From positions 1 to 27,084 of the forward strand of contig JAJYSL010000041.1 in the NCBI GenBank assembly GCA_021793595.1: a DNA stretch of 27,084 bases, written 5' to 3'. Within the stretch, counting starts at the first letter, position 1; the number at the start of each line of letters is the position of its first letter. The stretch comes from Acidobacteriota bacterium. Its GTDB lineage: Bacteria; Acidobacteriota; Terriglobia; Terriglobales; Acidobacteriaceae. The translations under genes were made by a program, and so were the position numbers. Below are positions 15,646 to 24,466 of the stretch, piece after piece. Under the pieces are notes generated by a model. That model worked only from the letters and a program-made list of their open reading frames with translations, was not told the DNA's origin and did no database searches.

Positions 15646-16713
15646 ATGACCGAACCCTCCACTACCGCGCGGCAGACCCCAGCAAGTCCGATGGAAAATG
15701 GCGGACGCATTGAGGCGCTGACGCGCGATACGGCGCAGCGGTCGATGGTGGCGGTGTTGGACGCGATCCGCGAGCGGCATCGTTTTCTGCTGACATCGCA
15801 CGCGCGGCCGGATGGCGACGCGGTCGGGTCCCTGCTGGCGTTGTGGATGACGTTGAACGCAATGGGCAAGCAGGCGGAAATGCAGCTGTTCGATCCCGTG
15901 CCTGTGATTTATGGCACGCTTCCGGCGGCGGACCAGATTCGGCAGTTCGCGGGCCCAATGGTTGGCTTCGAGCCTGAAGCTGTGATCTTTCTGGAGTGCG
16001 ACAGCGTCGATCGCTCACGCCTTGAAGGTCTGGACGACAAATTTCTCATCAACATCGACCACCATACCAGCGGCACTCTGTTCGCGAACGTGAACTGGAT
16101 TGACACCACGGCGAGCGCAGTTGCGGAGATGGTGTATCGGTTGGCTGTCGCCGCCAAGGTGAAGGTCACGCCGGCGATGGCGACATGCCTCTACACGGCT
16201 TTGTTGAGCGATACCGGTTCGTTTTGCTATGAAGGAACCGGAGCCAATACGTTCGCGCTGGCGAAAGAACTGGTCGACATGGGAGCCATCCCGGCGCGCA
16301 TCGCCGAAGACCTGTACTTCAGCAATCCACTCTCGAAGATGCGTTTGCTGGGCGCGGCGCTGACGACACTGCAACGCGATGGCAGTGTGGCGTGGCTGTG
16401 GGTGACGCATGACGATATGGTTCGCCTGGGGGCCAGCGATGAAGATGCGCTCGGCATCGTGAACTACGCCATTGGAATTTCCGGAGTCGAGGTTGCAGTC
16501 TTCCTGCGTGAAATGGCGGATCGTCGTATTCGCGTCAGCTTACGGAGCAAGAGCACGGTTCGCGTCACGCATGTTGCCGAGCAGTTTGGCGGCGGCGGCC
16601 ATGAAAATGCCAGCGGCTGCACCCTGGACGGCCCTATCGAAGAGGCCACAGGTCGCATTCTGGAGGCGGTGCACCAGCATCTGCGCCTGCATGCTGTCAC
16701 TGAAAATGCTTGA
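15646..16713 (+). CDS. DHH-family phosphoesterase (NrnA-like nanoRNase / pAp phosphatase)
   Basis: This 355-residue protein is a DHH/DHHA1 phosphoesterase of the NrnA type, which degrades 2-5 nucleotide RNA fragments and dephosphorylates pAp. Metal ligands are visible: SHARPDGDAVG (51-61), ECDS (117-120, Asp119), the signature DHH (138-140) and SDTG (188-191, Asp189). The DHHA1 substrate-binding domain carries GGGGHENASGC (315-325). The first 30 residues are a low-complexity lead-in. It starts two bases after rbfA with no ribosome site of its own, matching the known rbfA-nrnA gene pair of many bacteria. Confidence 0.93.
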   Translation: MTEPSTTARQTPASPMENGGRIEALTRDTAQRSMVAVLDAIRERHRFLLTSHARPDGDAVGSLLALWMTLNAMGKQAEMQLFDPVPVIYGTLPAADQIRQFAGPMVGFEPEAVIFLECDSVDRSRLEGLDDKFLINIDHHTSGTLFANVNWIDTTASAVAEMVYRLAVAAKVKVTPAMATCLYTALLSDTGSFCYEGTGANTFALAKELVDMGAIPARIAEDLYFSNPLSKMRLLGAALTTLQRDGSVAWLWVTHDDMVRLGASDEDALGIVNYAIGISGVEVAVFLREMADRRIRVSLRSKSTVRVTHVAEQFGGGGHENASGCTLDGPIEEATGRILEAVHQHLRLHAVTENA

Positions 16714-16753
16714 GATTTGGTGAGACCGATTTTTCCTCTACCGCAGAATCACC

Positions 16754-17617
16754 CTAGACATCACACAGATTCGCCGCCTGCAGCAGTCCTGCGTAGGGAT
16801 CGCCGACAGGCACAAATTCGTGCGCCACATATCCGTGGAACGTGGTGGCTACGATCCCACGCATGACACCGTCCCATTGGACCTCCTGCTGGTCGTTCAG
16901 CTCATGCCTGCCTGGGACACCGCCGGTATGGAAGTGACCGATCCACTGAATGTTCTGCTGGATGGTATCGATCAAGTCGCCTTCCATAATTTGCATATGA
17001 TAGATGTCATACAGCAACTTCACGTTGGGCGAATTCACCTGCTGCACCACCTCCACGCCCCAGGCGGTGTGGTCGCACATGTAATCCTTGTGGTTTACTT
17101 TGCTGTTCAGCAGTTCCATGCAGATGGTGACACCGTGGTCCTCGGCAATTTTCTTCACTCGATTCAATCCAATCACCGTGTTCTTGGCACCTTGCTCGTC
17201 AGAGAGACCCGCTCGGTTGCCTGAAAAGGTGATGACATTGGGTACCCCAGCCTTTGCAGCCAATGGAATATTTCTGCGAAATCCATCTTCGATGGCAGCG
17301 TGATTTTCGAGGCGGTTCAAACCCTGAGCAATCCGGCCGCCGTCGGCGTAACCCATGGTGCAGATCAATCCATAACGTCGCGGCACGTCATACTGGTCGG
17401 GATTGAGGAGATCAACGCCCTTCAATCCAATATGGGCCGCGTAGGCCGTCAGGTCGTCCAACGGAATATGCGGATAGCACCACTGGCAAACGGATTGCTG
17501 AATTCGTCCGCGCCGAACGATCGGAACATCACTCACGGCCCACAGCGCCGGTCCGCCGGTCGTGACCGCAGCGCCGGCGACGATGCTTTCCAACATGCGA
17601 CGTCTGGAAATTCTCAT
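16754..17617 (-). CDS. Tat-exported TIM-barrel sugar isomerase (hydroxypyruvate isomerase-like)
   Basis: This 287-residue protein belongs to the AP-endonuclease-2/xylose-isomerase-like TIM-barrel family and most resembles hydroxypyruvate isomerases. Expected metal ligands are Glu168 (ICMELLNS), Asp204 (LLYDIYHMQ), a His/Gln region around GHFHTGG (227-233) and Glu267 (VAHEFVP). Residues 1-30 form a twin-arginine signal (SRRRMLESIVAG), so the protein is probably folded with its metal and exported. Many Acidobacteriota and Planctomycetota homologues carry such a signal; the true substrate is unknown. AGGAT lies eight bases before ATG 17617. It is convergent with the DHH gene and divergent from the GT39 gene. 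Confidence 0.85.
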   Translation of the reverse strand: MRISRRRMLESIVAGAAVTTGGPALWAVSDVPIVRRGRIQQSVCQWCYPHIPLDDLTAYAAHIGLKGVDLLNPDQYDVPRRYGLICTMGYADGGRIAQGLNRLENHAAIEDGFRRNIPLAAKAGVPNVITFSGNRAGLSDEQGAKNTVIGLNRVKKIAEDHGVTICMELLNSKVNHKDYMCDHTAWGVEVVQQVNSPNVKLLYDIYHMQIMEGDLIDTIQQNIQWIGHFHTGGVPGRHELNDQQEVQWDGVMRGIVATTFHGYVAHEFVPVGDPYAGLLQAANLCDV

Positions 17618-17685
17618 TGCTACTATCCTGCCAGATTTCATTGATCCCTTGCACGGGATCATTCAAGTATTTCCGTCCACGAGAC

Positions 17686-19527
17686 ATGGGTCATGTAACT
17701 GATTTTCGCTTTCCGTCGTCATTCATCGCAGCATTTGGTAGGCTGAGAAAGGTCTTCGTATGTATCATCGCGAAGCTGAGTACTCAGGACGAAGTGATCG
17801 CAAATCGAAGCGACAATTGGAGGCAATACCTGCCAGGCGGAAGGTTCTGGCAGAAGCTCACCGCCGCAACGGTGGCTGAGTTCGCTACGCTGGTAGGTTT
17901 CACGACCTTCTTTCTCGGTTATGGACTGATTCCCTACCTGGGTGGGTCGGTGATTGGCCTGGTCGGCGCCGACGAGCCCCGCTATGCGCAAATCGCGCGG
18001 GAAATGCTGGCCCGGCATGACTATATCACTCCGGTTTTGTATGGCAAGCCTTGGCTGGAGAAGCCTGCGCTCTACTACTGGCGCGCCATGTTCTCCTTCA
18101 AAGACTTTGGAGTTCATGACTGGTCTGCGCGGCTGCCTTCGGCGGAGTTCGCTTTCATTCTGATTATCCTGATCTATCTGCACATGCGGCGGTTTCGACC
18201 GGGCGGCCAGTTGGATGCTGCGCTGATTACCGTATCCTGTGCCGGAATTCTTGGATTCGCCCGTGGCGCATCGACCGACATGCAGCTGGCTGCGCCATTC
18301 TGTATTGGCATGCTGGGTTGGTATGCCTGGTATGAGACCGACAAGAAATTCTGGTTGTTCGATCTGTATTTTTTTGGGGGCGCCGCGACACTCGCCAAAG
18401 GCCCCGTTGCGCCGTTTATGGCGTTCGGTATTATTTTTCTGTTCGCGGCGCTGCGCAAAGAGTGGTCGCTACTGCGCCGCACAATATGGATTCCGGGAAT
18501 TGTGTTGTATCTGGCGATGGTATTGCCCTGGTTTATCGCGGTGCAGCATCGAAACCCGCAGTTTCTCCGAGTATTTTTCTGGGAACACAATCTGGAACGC
18601 TTTGCCACCGACCGTTTTCGTCACTCGCAGGCAATCTGGTTCTACATTCCCATTATGGCGTTGGCGCTGCTGCCATGGCTTGCGCTGGCGTGGGCGGCCT
18701 GCTGGGACGCGGTGCGGGATTCCATTGACGAATGGAGGGTCCGCCGCAATCCGGATCGCTACATCGGTAACCCAAGGGCAGGCGATGCATTCCCTGAGTT
18801 CCTCGTGTTGTGGGCGGCGTTCCCCATCGTCTTTTTCAGCTTCTCGCAATCGAAACTTCCTGGCTACATTCTGCCGGCGGTGCCGCCAATCACGATTCTT
18901 TGTGGCGACTATCTGAACCGCATACGAAAACGTGGCCTGAAGATGCCTCTGCTCACGATTCACTCTATCGTGGTGGGTGCGCTGGTGGCAGCGACGCTAA
19001 TGCTGCCCATGATTCTGGTCCATCCGCATGAGTGGCCGCCGATGCGCATCATTGTTGCCGCAATGATAGACGGCACCGCCGTTGCGATCGCGATCCTGGT
19101 GGTGGTCGTGCGCTTTGGTTTGAATCGACTGCGGGTGGCGACGCTGGTACCGGTGGCGCTGGTTCTTGTGTTCCTGCTGGGAACGCGCAACGGCACCCTG
19201 CTTGATCAGAAATATTCCGCGCGTACGCTGGCGAAGGAGATCGTCGCCCTGCCGGATGTTCCTCATATGGTCGCGGTCTATCAGGCACGCCGCGACGTGC
19301 AGTATGGTCTGGGCTTTTATTTGAATGAGCGCGTGTCCAACTATCAGCGAGCCGGAGTTCCCCCGGACGCGCATCTTCTGGTGGTGCAGGACTTTTCCAA
19401 TCAGGCAGAAGAACAGCATTCGCGGGATGAGCTAAAAAAGCTTCTGGCGGGCCGGCAATATGAGCCGTTGTTTTTTTATCGTCCGCAAGATCTGACCATC
19501 TATCGTGTCAGCCCAAAGTCGCAATAA
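17686..19527 (+). CDS. GT39-family membrane glycosyltransferase (ArnT/PMT-like)
   Basis: This roughly 613-residue polytopic inner-membrane enzyme transfers a sugar from a polyprenyl-phosphate donor to a lipid or protein acceptor on the periplasmic side. The first periplasmic loop has the family motif GADEPRYAQIAREML with the catalytic acidic pair, followed by YGKPWLEKPALYYW, both as in ArnT. About eleven hydrophobic segments follow, with FSQSKLPGYILPAVPP, another ArnT-type motif, in the middle. A soluble C-terminal part ends in YRVSPKSQ. The GT2 enzyme at 11754-12545 could supply its donor (inference). The start is uncertain: ATG 17686 and a GTG near 17794 are both possible, and neither has a good ribosome site. 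Confidence 0.87.
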   Translation: MGHVTDFRFPSSFIAAFGRLRKVFVCIIAKLSTQDEVIANRSDNWRQYLPGGRFWQKLTAATVAEFATLVGFTTFFLGYGLIPYLGGSVIGLVGADEPRYAQIAREMLARHDYITPVLYGKPWLEKPALYYWRAMFSFKDFGVHDWSARLPSAEFAFILIILIYLHMRRFRPGGQLDAALITVSCAGILGFARGASTDMQLAAPFCIGMLGWYAWYETDKKFWLFDLYFFGGAATLAKGPVAPFMAFGIIFLFAALRKEWSLLRRTIWIPGIVLYLAMVLPWFIAVQHRNPQFLRVFFWEHNLERFATDRFRHSQAIWFYIPIMALALLPWLALAWAACWDAVRDSIDEWRVRRNPDRYIGNPRAGDAFPEFLVLWAAFPIVFFSFSQSKLPGYILPAVPPITILCGDYLNRIRKRGLKMPLLTIHSIVVGALVAATLMLPMILVHPHEWPPMRIIVAAMIDGTAVAIAILVVVVRFGLNRLRVATLVPVALVLVFLLGTRNGTLLDQKYSARTLAKEIVALPDVPHMVAVYQARRDVQYGLGFYLNERVSNYQRAGVPPDAHLLVVQDFSNQAEEQHSRDELKKLLAGRQYEPLFFYRPQDLTIYRVSPKSQ

Positions 19528-19722
19528 CTCTCAACAATACATCGGTCACAACCTTAATCGAAGGTTGTCAGGTGATGTACACGCGCCAAATCCGACGCGA
19601 TTTCTGGATTTGCGGCTTTCCGATTCTACCCACAATGCCGTACACTCGCGCCATACGGTTGATATTTCCGGCCGCGTGTATTCGCGAGTTTTCTTCCCCT
19701 GGATTCAACCGCGAAGTCTGCC

Positions 19723-20724
19723 ATGACCTCCGCGCTCGAACTCGAGTTTTTAGATCTGCGTCATTTTTCCGCACAGCATCTTCGTCCGTTGCTGGAGGAA
19801 GAGAGCGCGCTTTGGAGCCAGCGCCTTCACTGGGACTATCGCAGTTCCGCCAGCCTGGTACTCCAGTACATCGAATCGCATTTGTTGAGCGGTTATGCAG
19901 CTCTTGATCAGGGCCGTGTCTGCGGGTATATTTTCTGCGTCTACGAGACCAACAAGGCTGTCATTGGCGACGTGTTCGCGTCACGCCAGCGCGTAGACGA
20001 AACCGCCGCCGTCGCCGTCGAGCGGCAGTTGATTGCTCGCCTGCTGGAAACGCTGCAACACTCGCCCGATCTGACCCGCGTGGAGGCGCAACTACTGCTG
20101 CACCCGCATGGCCTGCATCGTGAACCGTTTGAGCGAGCCGGCTTTCAACTCTATCCGCGGCTGTTTATGGAGTTGGAATTGAAACCATCGGAGACGACAG
20201 CAGCCGTTGTTCCCGCTCGCCCCGAAGAATTCGCAGGCCCCGGCGGAGGCCATTATCGCCGCTGGAAAAATTCTGACTTCGATATGTCTCCACACTTGAT
20301 CATCGCGGCCTACGCGGGACATATCGACAGCGAAATCAATGATCAATATTTGTCATTAGGTGGAGCGCAACGATTTTTGCATAATGTCGTGCGTTTTCCA
20401 GGATGTGGAATTTTTGAGGAACAGGCCTCCTGGGTGCTGGCTTCGCCGAACAACGATCGGCTGTATGGACTTTTGTTGTGTTCGCGAGTGAGTGCCAGTG
20501 TTGGCCACGTGACACAGGTATGCGTGTTGCCGGAGTTTCAGCGCCAGGGAGTGGGCGTAAACCTGCTCGACTTGTGCGCTGGCTCTCTGCGGGCGACTGG
20601 ATGCACCTCCGTCACCCTGACGGTCACCGAGCGAAACACCGGCGCCGTCAACCTGTATCGGCGGCTTGGCTACCATGTGCAACACCGGTTCGACGCGATG
20701 TTGTGGGAGAAGCGCTGGCAATAA
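19723..20724 (+). CDS. GNAT family N-acetyltransferase
   Basis: This 333-residue protein has a clear C-terminal GNAT domain: VTQVCVLPEFQRQGVG (263-278) holds the acetyl-CoA pyrophosphate-binding Q-R-x-G-x-G loop, followed by TLTVTERNTGAVNLYRRLGY. The N-terminal half (residues about 20-150) looks like a second, degenerate acetyltransferase-type domain with a helix and strand pattern, including GYAALDQGRVCGYIFCVY. The substrate is unknown. The start at 19723 has only a weak GAAG upstream. A 195-base gap separates it from the GT39 gene, with a TACACT at about 19652 that may be part of a promoter. Confidence 0.85.
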   Translation: MTSALELEFLDLRHFSAQHLRPLLEEESALWSQRLHWDYRSSASLVLQYIESHLLSGYAALDQGRVCGYIFCVYETNKAVIGDVFASRQRVDETAAVAVERQLIARLLETLQHSPDLTRVEAQLLLHPHGLHREPFERAGFQLYPRLFMELELKPSETTAAVVPARPEEFAGPGGGHYRRWKNSDFDMSPHLIIAAYAGHIDSEINDQYLSLGGAQRFLHNVVRFPGCGIFEEQASWVLASPNNDRLYGLLLCSRVSASVGHVTQVCVLPEFQRQGVGVNLLDLCAGSLRATGCTSVTLTVTERNTGAVNLYRRLGYHVQHRFDAMLWEKRWQ

Positions 20725-20794
20725 ATTTCAGGATATTGCGTCACGGGGCCATGCGGCAGCCTGCAACGGATGGGCAAGGTTGTCTATGGACGCA

Positions 20795-20974
20795 TCAGTG
20801 TTTGATCAGCCACATCGTCCAGCTGGCGGCGATGGTTCCCAGCACAAACAGGCAAAAGCAATACACACCATAGCGAATCATGGCTCGCGTTTCTGACCGT
20901 TGGGTAATCCCAAAAACCACAGACGTGAACAGTGCAAATAAGAGCACCGCGGTGAAGTGCGAGGGAGTGTACAT
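20795..20974 (-). CDS. 59-residue membrane protein, translationally coupled
   Basis: This short frame encodes 59 residues beginning MYTPSHFTAVLLFALF and ending SWTMWLIKH. It has two membrane segments (residues about 7-23 and 34-55) joined by a charged, basic link (TQRSETRAMIR). Its ATG overlaps the stop of the upstream gene as TGATG, and GGAGG sits seven bases before the ATG, so both coupling and initiation are well supported. I do not know a family name. Its location directly behind a DUF6677-like membrane protein suggests that the two act together. Confidence 0.8.
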   Translation of the reverse strand: MYTPSHFTAVLLFALFTSVVFGITQRSETRAMIRYGVYCFCLFVLGTIAASWTMWLIKH

Positions 20975-21432
20975 CAGCTTTTCCTCCCTAGCCGGAGGCT
21001 GTGTGCGTCAACGGCAGAAACGAAGTTCAGCAGCCCGGCAACGACGATAAACTTGGTACCGTAATCCGCCGTGACAACCTGGACGACATTCTGACCCCAG
21101 CCGAAGAACGAGGACAGAACATACAGGATGCCGTTGCCCAGATCGCCGAAAAATCCCAGCATGTCGAGCAACTCTCCGGAATTGGCCGAATAAATTTTGC
21201 CGTGCATGGCCAGACCGAGAGAAAACATGCAGGTGATGGAAATAAACAGCAGTGCGGCCCGAATCCACTTCCCCTGCATCAAGTGACCGAGTCCGGGAAT
21301 CAGCCAGCCTGCGATCAGCACGATTCCAGCAGCATATCCATGCGAGCCGACGGAAGGTTGCGCGGCGTTTTCTTTCGTGGTGGCTTTAGCGGTGGACATC
21401 TCCAACGAATATACCAGTTTCGTGCCGCGCAT
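20974..21432 (-). CDS. DUF6677-like small membrane protein
   Basis: This protein of up to 152 residues has a polar N-terminus and about four hydrophobic segments. It carries LIAGWLIPGLGHLMQGKWIR, the glycine-rich hairpin seen in DUF6677 and related TM2-like proteins, and ends LLNFVSAVDAHSLRLGRKS, also typical of DUF6677. Its function is unknown. Two starts are possible. ATG 21432 has AGGG eight bases upstream. ATG 21399 (MSTAKA) has GGAG touching the ATG, too close to work well. Its stop overlaps the start of the 59-residue gene, so the pair forms an operon. Confidence 0.75.
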   Translation of the reverse strand: MRGTKLVYSLEMSTAKATTKENAAQPSVGSHGYAAGIVLIAGWLIPGLGHLMQGKWIRAALLFISITCMFSLGLAMHGKIYSANSGELLDMLGFFGDLGNGILYVLSSFFGWGQNVVQVVTADYGTKFIVVAGLLNFVSAVDAHSLRLGRKS

Positions 21433-21520
21433 TTGTTGCCCTGCGTCGCTGCCATCGGTGCATTGCAGGCTCCCGAGCGACGGTCGCGTGGCAGCGCAGT
21501 AAATTCAGCGCGGCGAAACT

Positions 21521-22687
21521 CTAGATACGCACTAGCTCCTTTTGGATTCGCCCGGTCACTTTGGCTTCACCGGGACGTGTCATCATATCGACTTCGCTGC
21601 GCACGCCAAACTCGGGGAGATAGATCCCCGGCTCGACTGAAAAACAGGTGTTCGGCAGGATCAAGCGTTCATCATGCGTTTCAAAATTGTCCAGGTTCGC
21701 GCCGTTGCCGTGAATGTCGGTAGCAATGTTATGCCCGGTACGGTGGGTGAAATACTTTTCGAAACCGGCGGCGCGAATCACGTTGCGAGCGGCATCATCG
21801 GCCTGCCAACCGGCGATCGGCTGATAGTCGGTGAAAGCTTGCGAAATGCGCTGAATCGCCGCATCGCGGGCCGCTGCAACCGTTTCAAACACCTGCTGTT
21901 CGCGGGTCGTCGGCTTTCTGCCCACCACGCCGGTCCAGGTGACGTCATAGAAGACGGTTCCCGGGGAATTCTTCCGCGCCCAGATATCGATCAACAAAAA
22001 ATCTCCCGCAACGATGGGCGCTGTCTTCTCCGCAGTCGGTTCATAGTGGGAATCCGAACTATTGCGATTCACAGAAACATTCGGCCCGTTGTCCCAGACC
22101 AGGTCTTCGCGCTGCATCGCTTCCTGCAGCCATCCGACCATGGCAAACTCGGTGGTGCCACCGGCGCGCACCCGGCGGCCAATCTCGCGAAAACCCTCCG
22201 CCAGAATCGCGTCGAGAGCCTGCTGCGCGGCGTAGTGACTGGCAATCTGCTCCTCGCTCAAGACGGCTTCAAAGTGACTGACCAGATCCGCCGAACTGAC
22301 AATCTCCTTGCCAAGGCTACGCAGCACCTCGACCGTACCCGCATCGACCATCGAAACATACATGATCGCGTTGCGCGGAGAGTATTGCATGGCCACGCGT
22401 GTGGAGTTTTCGAGCATCAGTGCCAACTGCGCTTCCAATTCCTGCCAGGTGGAATAGACCGCCTTTGAGCCCGGCAGAGGATCGAGTCTTCCCTGCTCAA
22501 CACGATGCACCAGCTTCTTCGGTTCGCCGTTCGCGGGGATCAGGTAGAACCAACGCCGCGTGACGTGCAATGAATCGCTCAACCCCAGGACGCGATATGC
22601 GATCGGGTCGCGATGGTGGTGATCGTAAAAGAGCCAGCCATCGAGGCCGGCTGTCTGCAACGCAGATTGAATAGCTTCAAGATTCAT
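21521..22687 (-). CDS. M24 family metallopeptidase (Xaa-Pro aminopeptidase-like)
   Basis: This 388-residue protein is a pita-bread-fold peptidase that probably removes an N-terminal residue before proline. The N-terminal creatinase-like domain (LDGWLFYDHHHRDPIAYR) is followed by the catalytic domain with all five metal ligands in place: LLIDIWARK (Asp), VFYDVTW (Asp), HRTGHNIATDIHG (His), SVEPGIYLPEFG (Glu) and VRSEVDMM (Glu). No signal peptide is seen, so it acts in the cytoplasm. I chose ATG 22687; an upstream in-frame ATG at 22732 adds 15 residues that do not look conserved. The ribosome site is weak (GGCGGAAC). It is divergent from the M16 operon. Confidence 0.9.
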   Translation of the reverse strand: MNLEAIQSALQTAGLDGWLFYDHHHRDPIAYRVLGLSDSLHVTRRWFYLIPANGEPKKLVHRVEQGRLDPLPGSKAVYSTWQELEAQLALMLENSTRVAMQYSPRNAIMYVSMVDAGTVEVLRSLGKEIVSSADLVSHFEAVLSEEQIASHYAAQQALDAILAEGFREIGRRVRAGGTTEFAMVGWLQEAMQREDLVWDNGPNVSVNRNSSDSHYEPTAEKTAPIVAGDFLLIDIWARKNSPGTVFYDVTWTGVVGRKPTTREQQVFETVAAARDAAIQRISQAFTDYQPIAGWQADDAARNVIRAAGFEKYFTHRTGHNIATDIHGNGANLDNFETHDERLILPNTCFSVEPGIYLPEFGVRSEVDMMTRPGEAKVTGRIQKELVRI

Positions 22688-22873
22688 AGTGATAGTTCCG
22701 CCAGAACTATTGATTTTAGCCTGTTCACCCACCGCTGACCACTTCTGCGAATGCGATAGAAGAACGCTGGCGCTGACGCGAATTGTGCGAAAATGCGATC
22801 GAGTGCGACACTAATGTTGTTCGGTACCAGGTTTTCAATCGCTCGAGACACCCCTTCTGAGGTATTCAGTCCA

Positions 22874-24466
22874 ATGATTCATCGAATGCTGCGCTGTGTG
22901 TTGGCGCCAATGCTGCTGGCAGGCCTCTGCTGCTCGATCGCGAGCGCCCAGGAATTTCAGACGATTGAGAGGAATTTTGCGCAGCATGTGACCGTGAAGA
23001 AACTTCCCAACGGCCTGACTCTGATCGTGTGCGACCGGCCGGAAGCGCCGGTGTTCAGCTTCTTCACCATTGTGAACGCGGGCAGCGTGCAGGACCCCAA
23101 AGGGGAAACCGGGTTGGCGCACATGTTCGAGCATTTGGCATTCAAAGGAACAAAAGATATTGGCACCACCGATTACCCTGCGGAAAAAATCGCACTGGCC
23201 AAAGTAGAACGGGCGTATGCCGCGTATGACGCTGAATATCGCAAGCGCGTCGGTCAGGATCCGGCCAAACTGAAAGCGCTGAAGGCACAATTCGATGCCG
23301 ATACTACCGCAGCCAATCAATATGTAATCCCGAACCAGTTCACGCAAATCGCAGAGATGAACGGCGCTGTCGGAGTGAACGCCGAGACCGCCAACGACGA
23401 GACAGAATACTTCTGGAGCATGCCGGCCAATCGACTGCAACTGTGGGCCTACATGGAAAGCGATCGCATCGCCAACCCCGTGCCGCGGCAATTTTATAAA
23501 GAGCGCAATGTCGTGATGGAGGAACGCCGCATGCGGGTCGACTCCAACCCCATCGGCTTTATGATCGAGCAGTTCCTGGCGACCGCCTACGTCGCGCATC
23601 CCTATCGAAACCCGGGCGTGGGATGGATGTCGGACGTGAGCCAGATCAGCGCCACCGAAGCGGACGCATTCCACAAGAAATATTATGTGCCGTCCAACAT
23701 CGTGGTCACGGTGGTCGGAGATGTGACTGCAACCAAGGCCATGCCGATGCTGGAGAAATACTTCGGCAGCATTCCAGCCGGACCGAAGCCGCTGCCTCTG
23801 GCGACGGTCGAGCCGCCGCAGCAAGCCGAGAAGTCCGTCATCCTGGAAGAACCGACGCAACCTTTCTACATCGAGGGCTATCATCGTCCGGATTATCTGA
23901 ATAAAGACGACGCGGTCTATGACGCCATCGGCGACATTATGTCGAACGGGCGCACCTCGATGCTATACCGCAGCCTGGTGCGGGATCAGAAGATTGCAGC
24001 GGATGCAGAGGGATTCAGCGGATTTCCTGGCGACAAATATCCCAATCTCTTCGCGTTTTACGCGGTCCCGACCCCGGGGCGTACACCGGAGCAGATGAGA
24101 AGCGCGATCCATACTGAAATCGACAAGTTGAAGACGCAGGACGTGACGGATGAGCAGCTGGCCTTGTTTAAAACACGGGCCCGCGCCGCTATTCTTCGCA
24201 GCCTGGACAGCAACCAAGGGCTGGCACAGGAGTTGGGTACCTATCAGTTGCGTTATGGTGATTGGCGGATGCTATTCGAACAACTGAACAAGATTGATGC
24301 CGTCAGCAAAGCCGATATTCGCCGCGTCGCCAACCAGGTATTCACCGCCAAAAATCGGACCTACGCCATGATTGAATATGCCGCGCAAAAGCCGGCGAAG
24401 CCAGCGCCCGAGGCACCCGCGCAACCCGCAGCCAAGACTCCTCCGTCGAAACAAGGAGACCGCTAA
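22874..24466 (+). CDS. M16 family zinc peptidase, catalytic subunit
   Basis: This 530-residue exported peptidase has a signal peptide (residues 1-25, ending SIASAQ). Its active-site motif is HMFEH (83-87), the inverted HxxEH zinc site of M16 enzymes, and the distal ligand is probably Glu195 in YMESDRI. About 30 extra helical residues (around 108-148) lie between these, so the spacing of 108 exceeds the usual 74-76. The second, inactive M16 domain follows, then an Ala/Pro-rich tail. GAGG lies about eleven bases before ATG 22874. Its stop overlaps the next gene by one base, and the partner is an M16 protein without a zinc motif, as in known two-chain M16 peptidases. Confidence 0.92.
   Translation: MIHRMLRCVLAPMLLAGLCCSIASAQEFQTIERNFAQHVTVKKLPNGLTLIVCDRPEAPVFSFFTIVNAGSVQDPKGETGLAHMFEHLAFKGTKDIGTTDYPAEKIALAKVERAYAAYDAEYRKRVGQDPAKLKALKAQFDADTTAANQYVIPNQFTQIAEMNGAVGVNAETANDETEYFWSMPANRLQLWAYMESDRIANPVPRQFYKERNVVMEERRMRVDSNPIGFMIEQFLATAYVAHPYRNPGVGWMSDVSQISATEADAFHKKYYVPSNIVVTVVGDVTATKAMPMLEKYFGSIPAGPKPLPLATVEPPQQAEKSVILEEPTQPFYIEGYHRPDYLNKDDAVYDAIGDIMSNGRTSMLYRSLVRDQKIAADAEGFSGFPGDKYPNLFAFYAVPTPGRTPEQMRSAIHTEIDKLKTQDVTDEQLALFKTRARAAILRSLDSNQGLAQELGTYQLRYGDWRMLFEQLNKIDAVSKADIRRVANQVFTAKNRTYAMIEYAAQKPAKPAPEAPAQPAAKTPPSKQGDR

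Noticed and set aside
22835..23884. Minus-strand frame of 349 codons opposite the M16 catalytic subunit
   Set aside because: It mirrors a gene with an intact HxxEH motif and signal peptide. Its composition (His/Arg/Gly-rich) is that of an antisense shadow.
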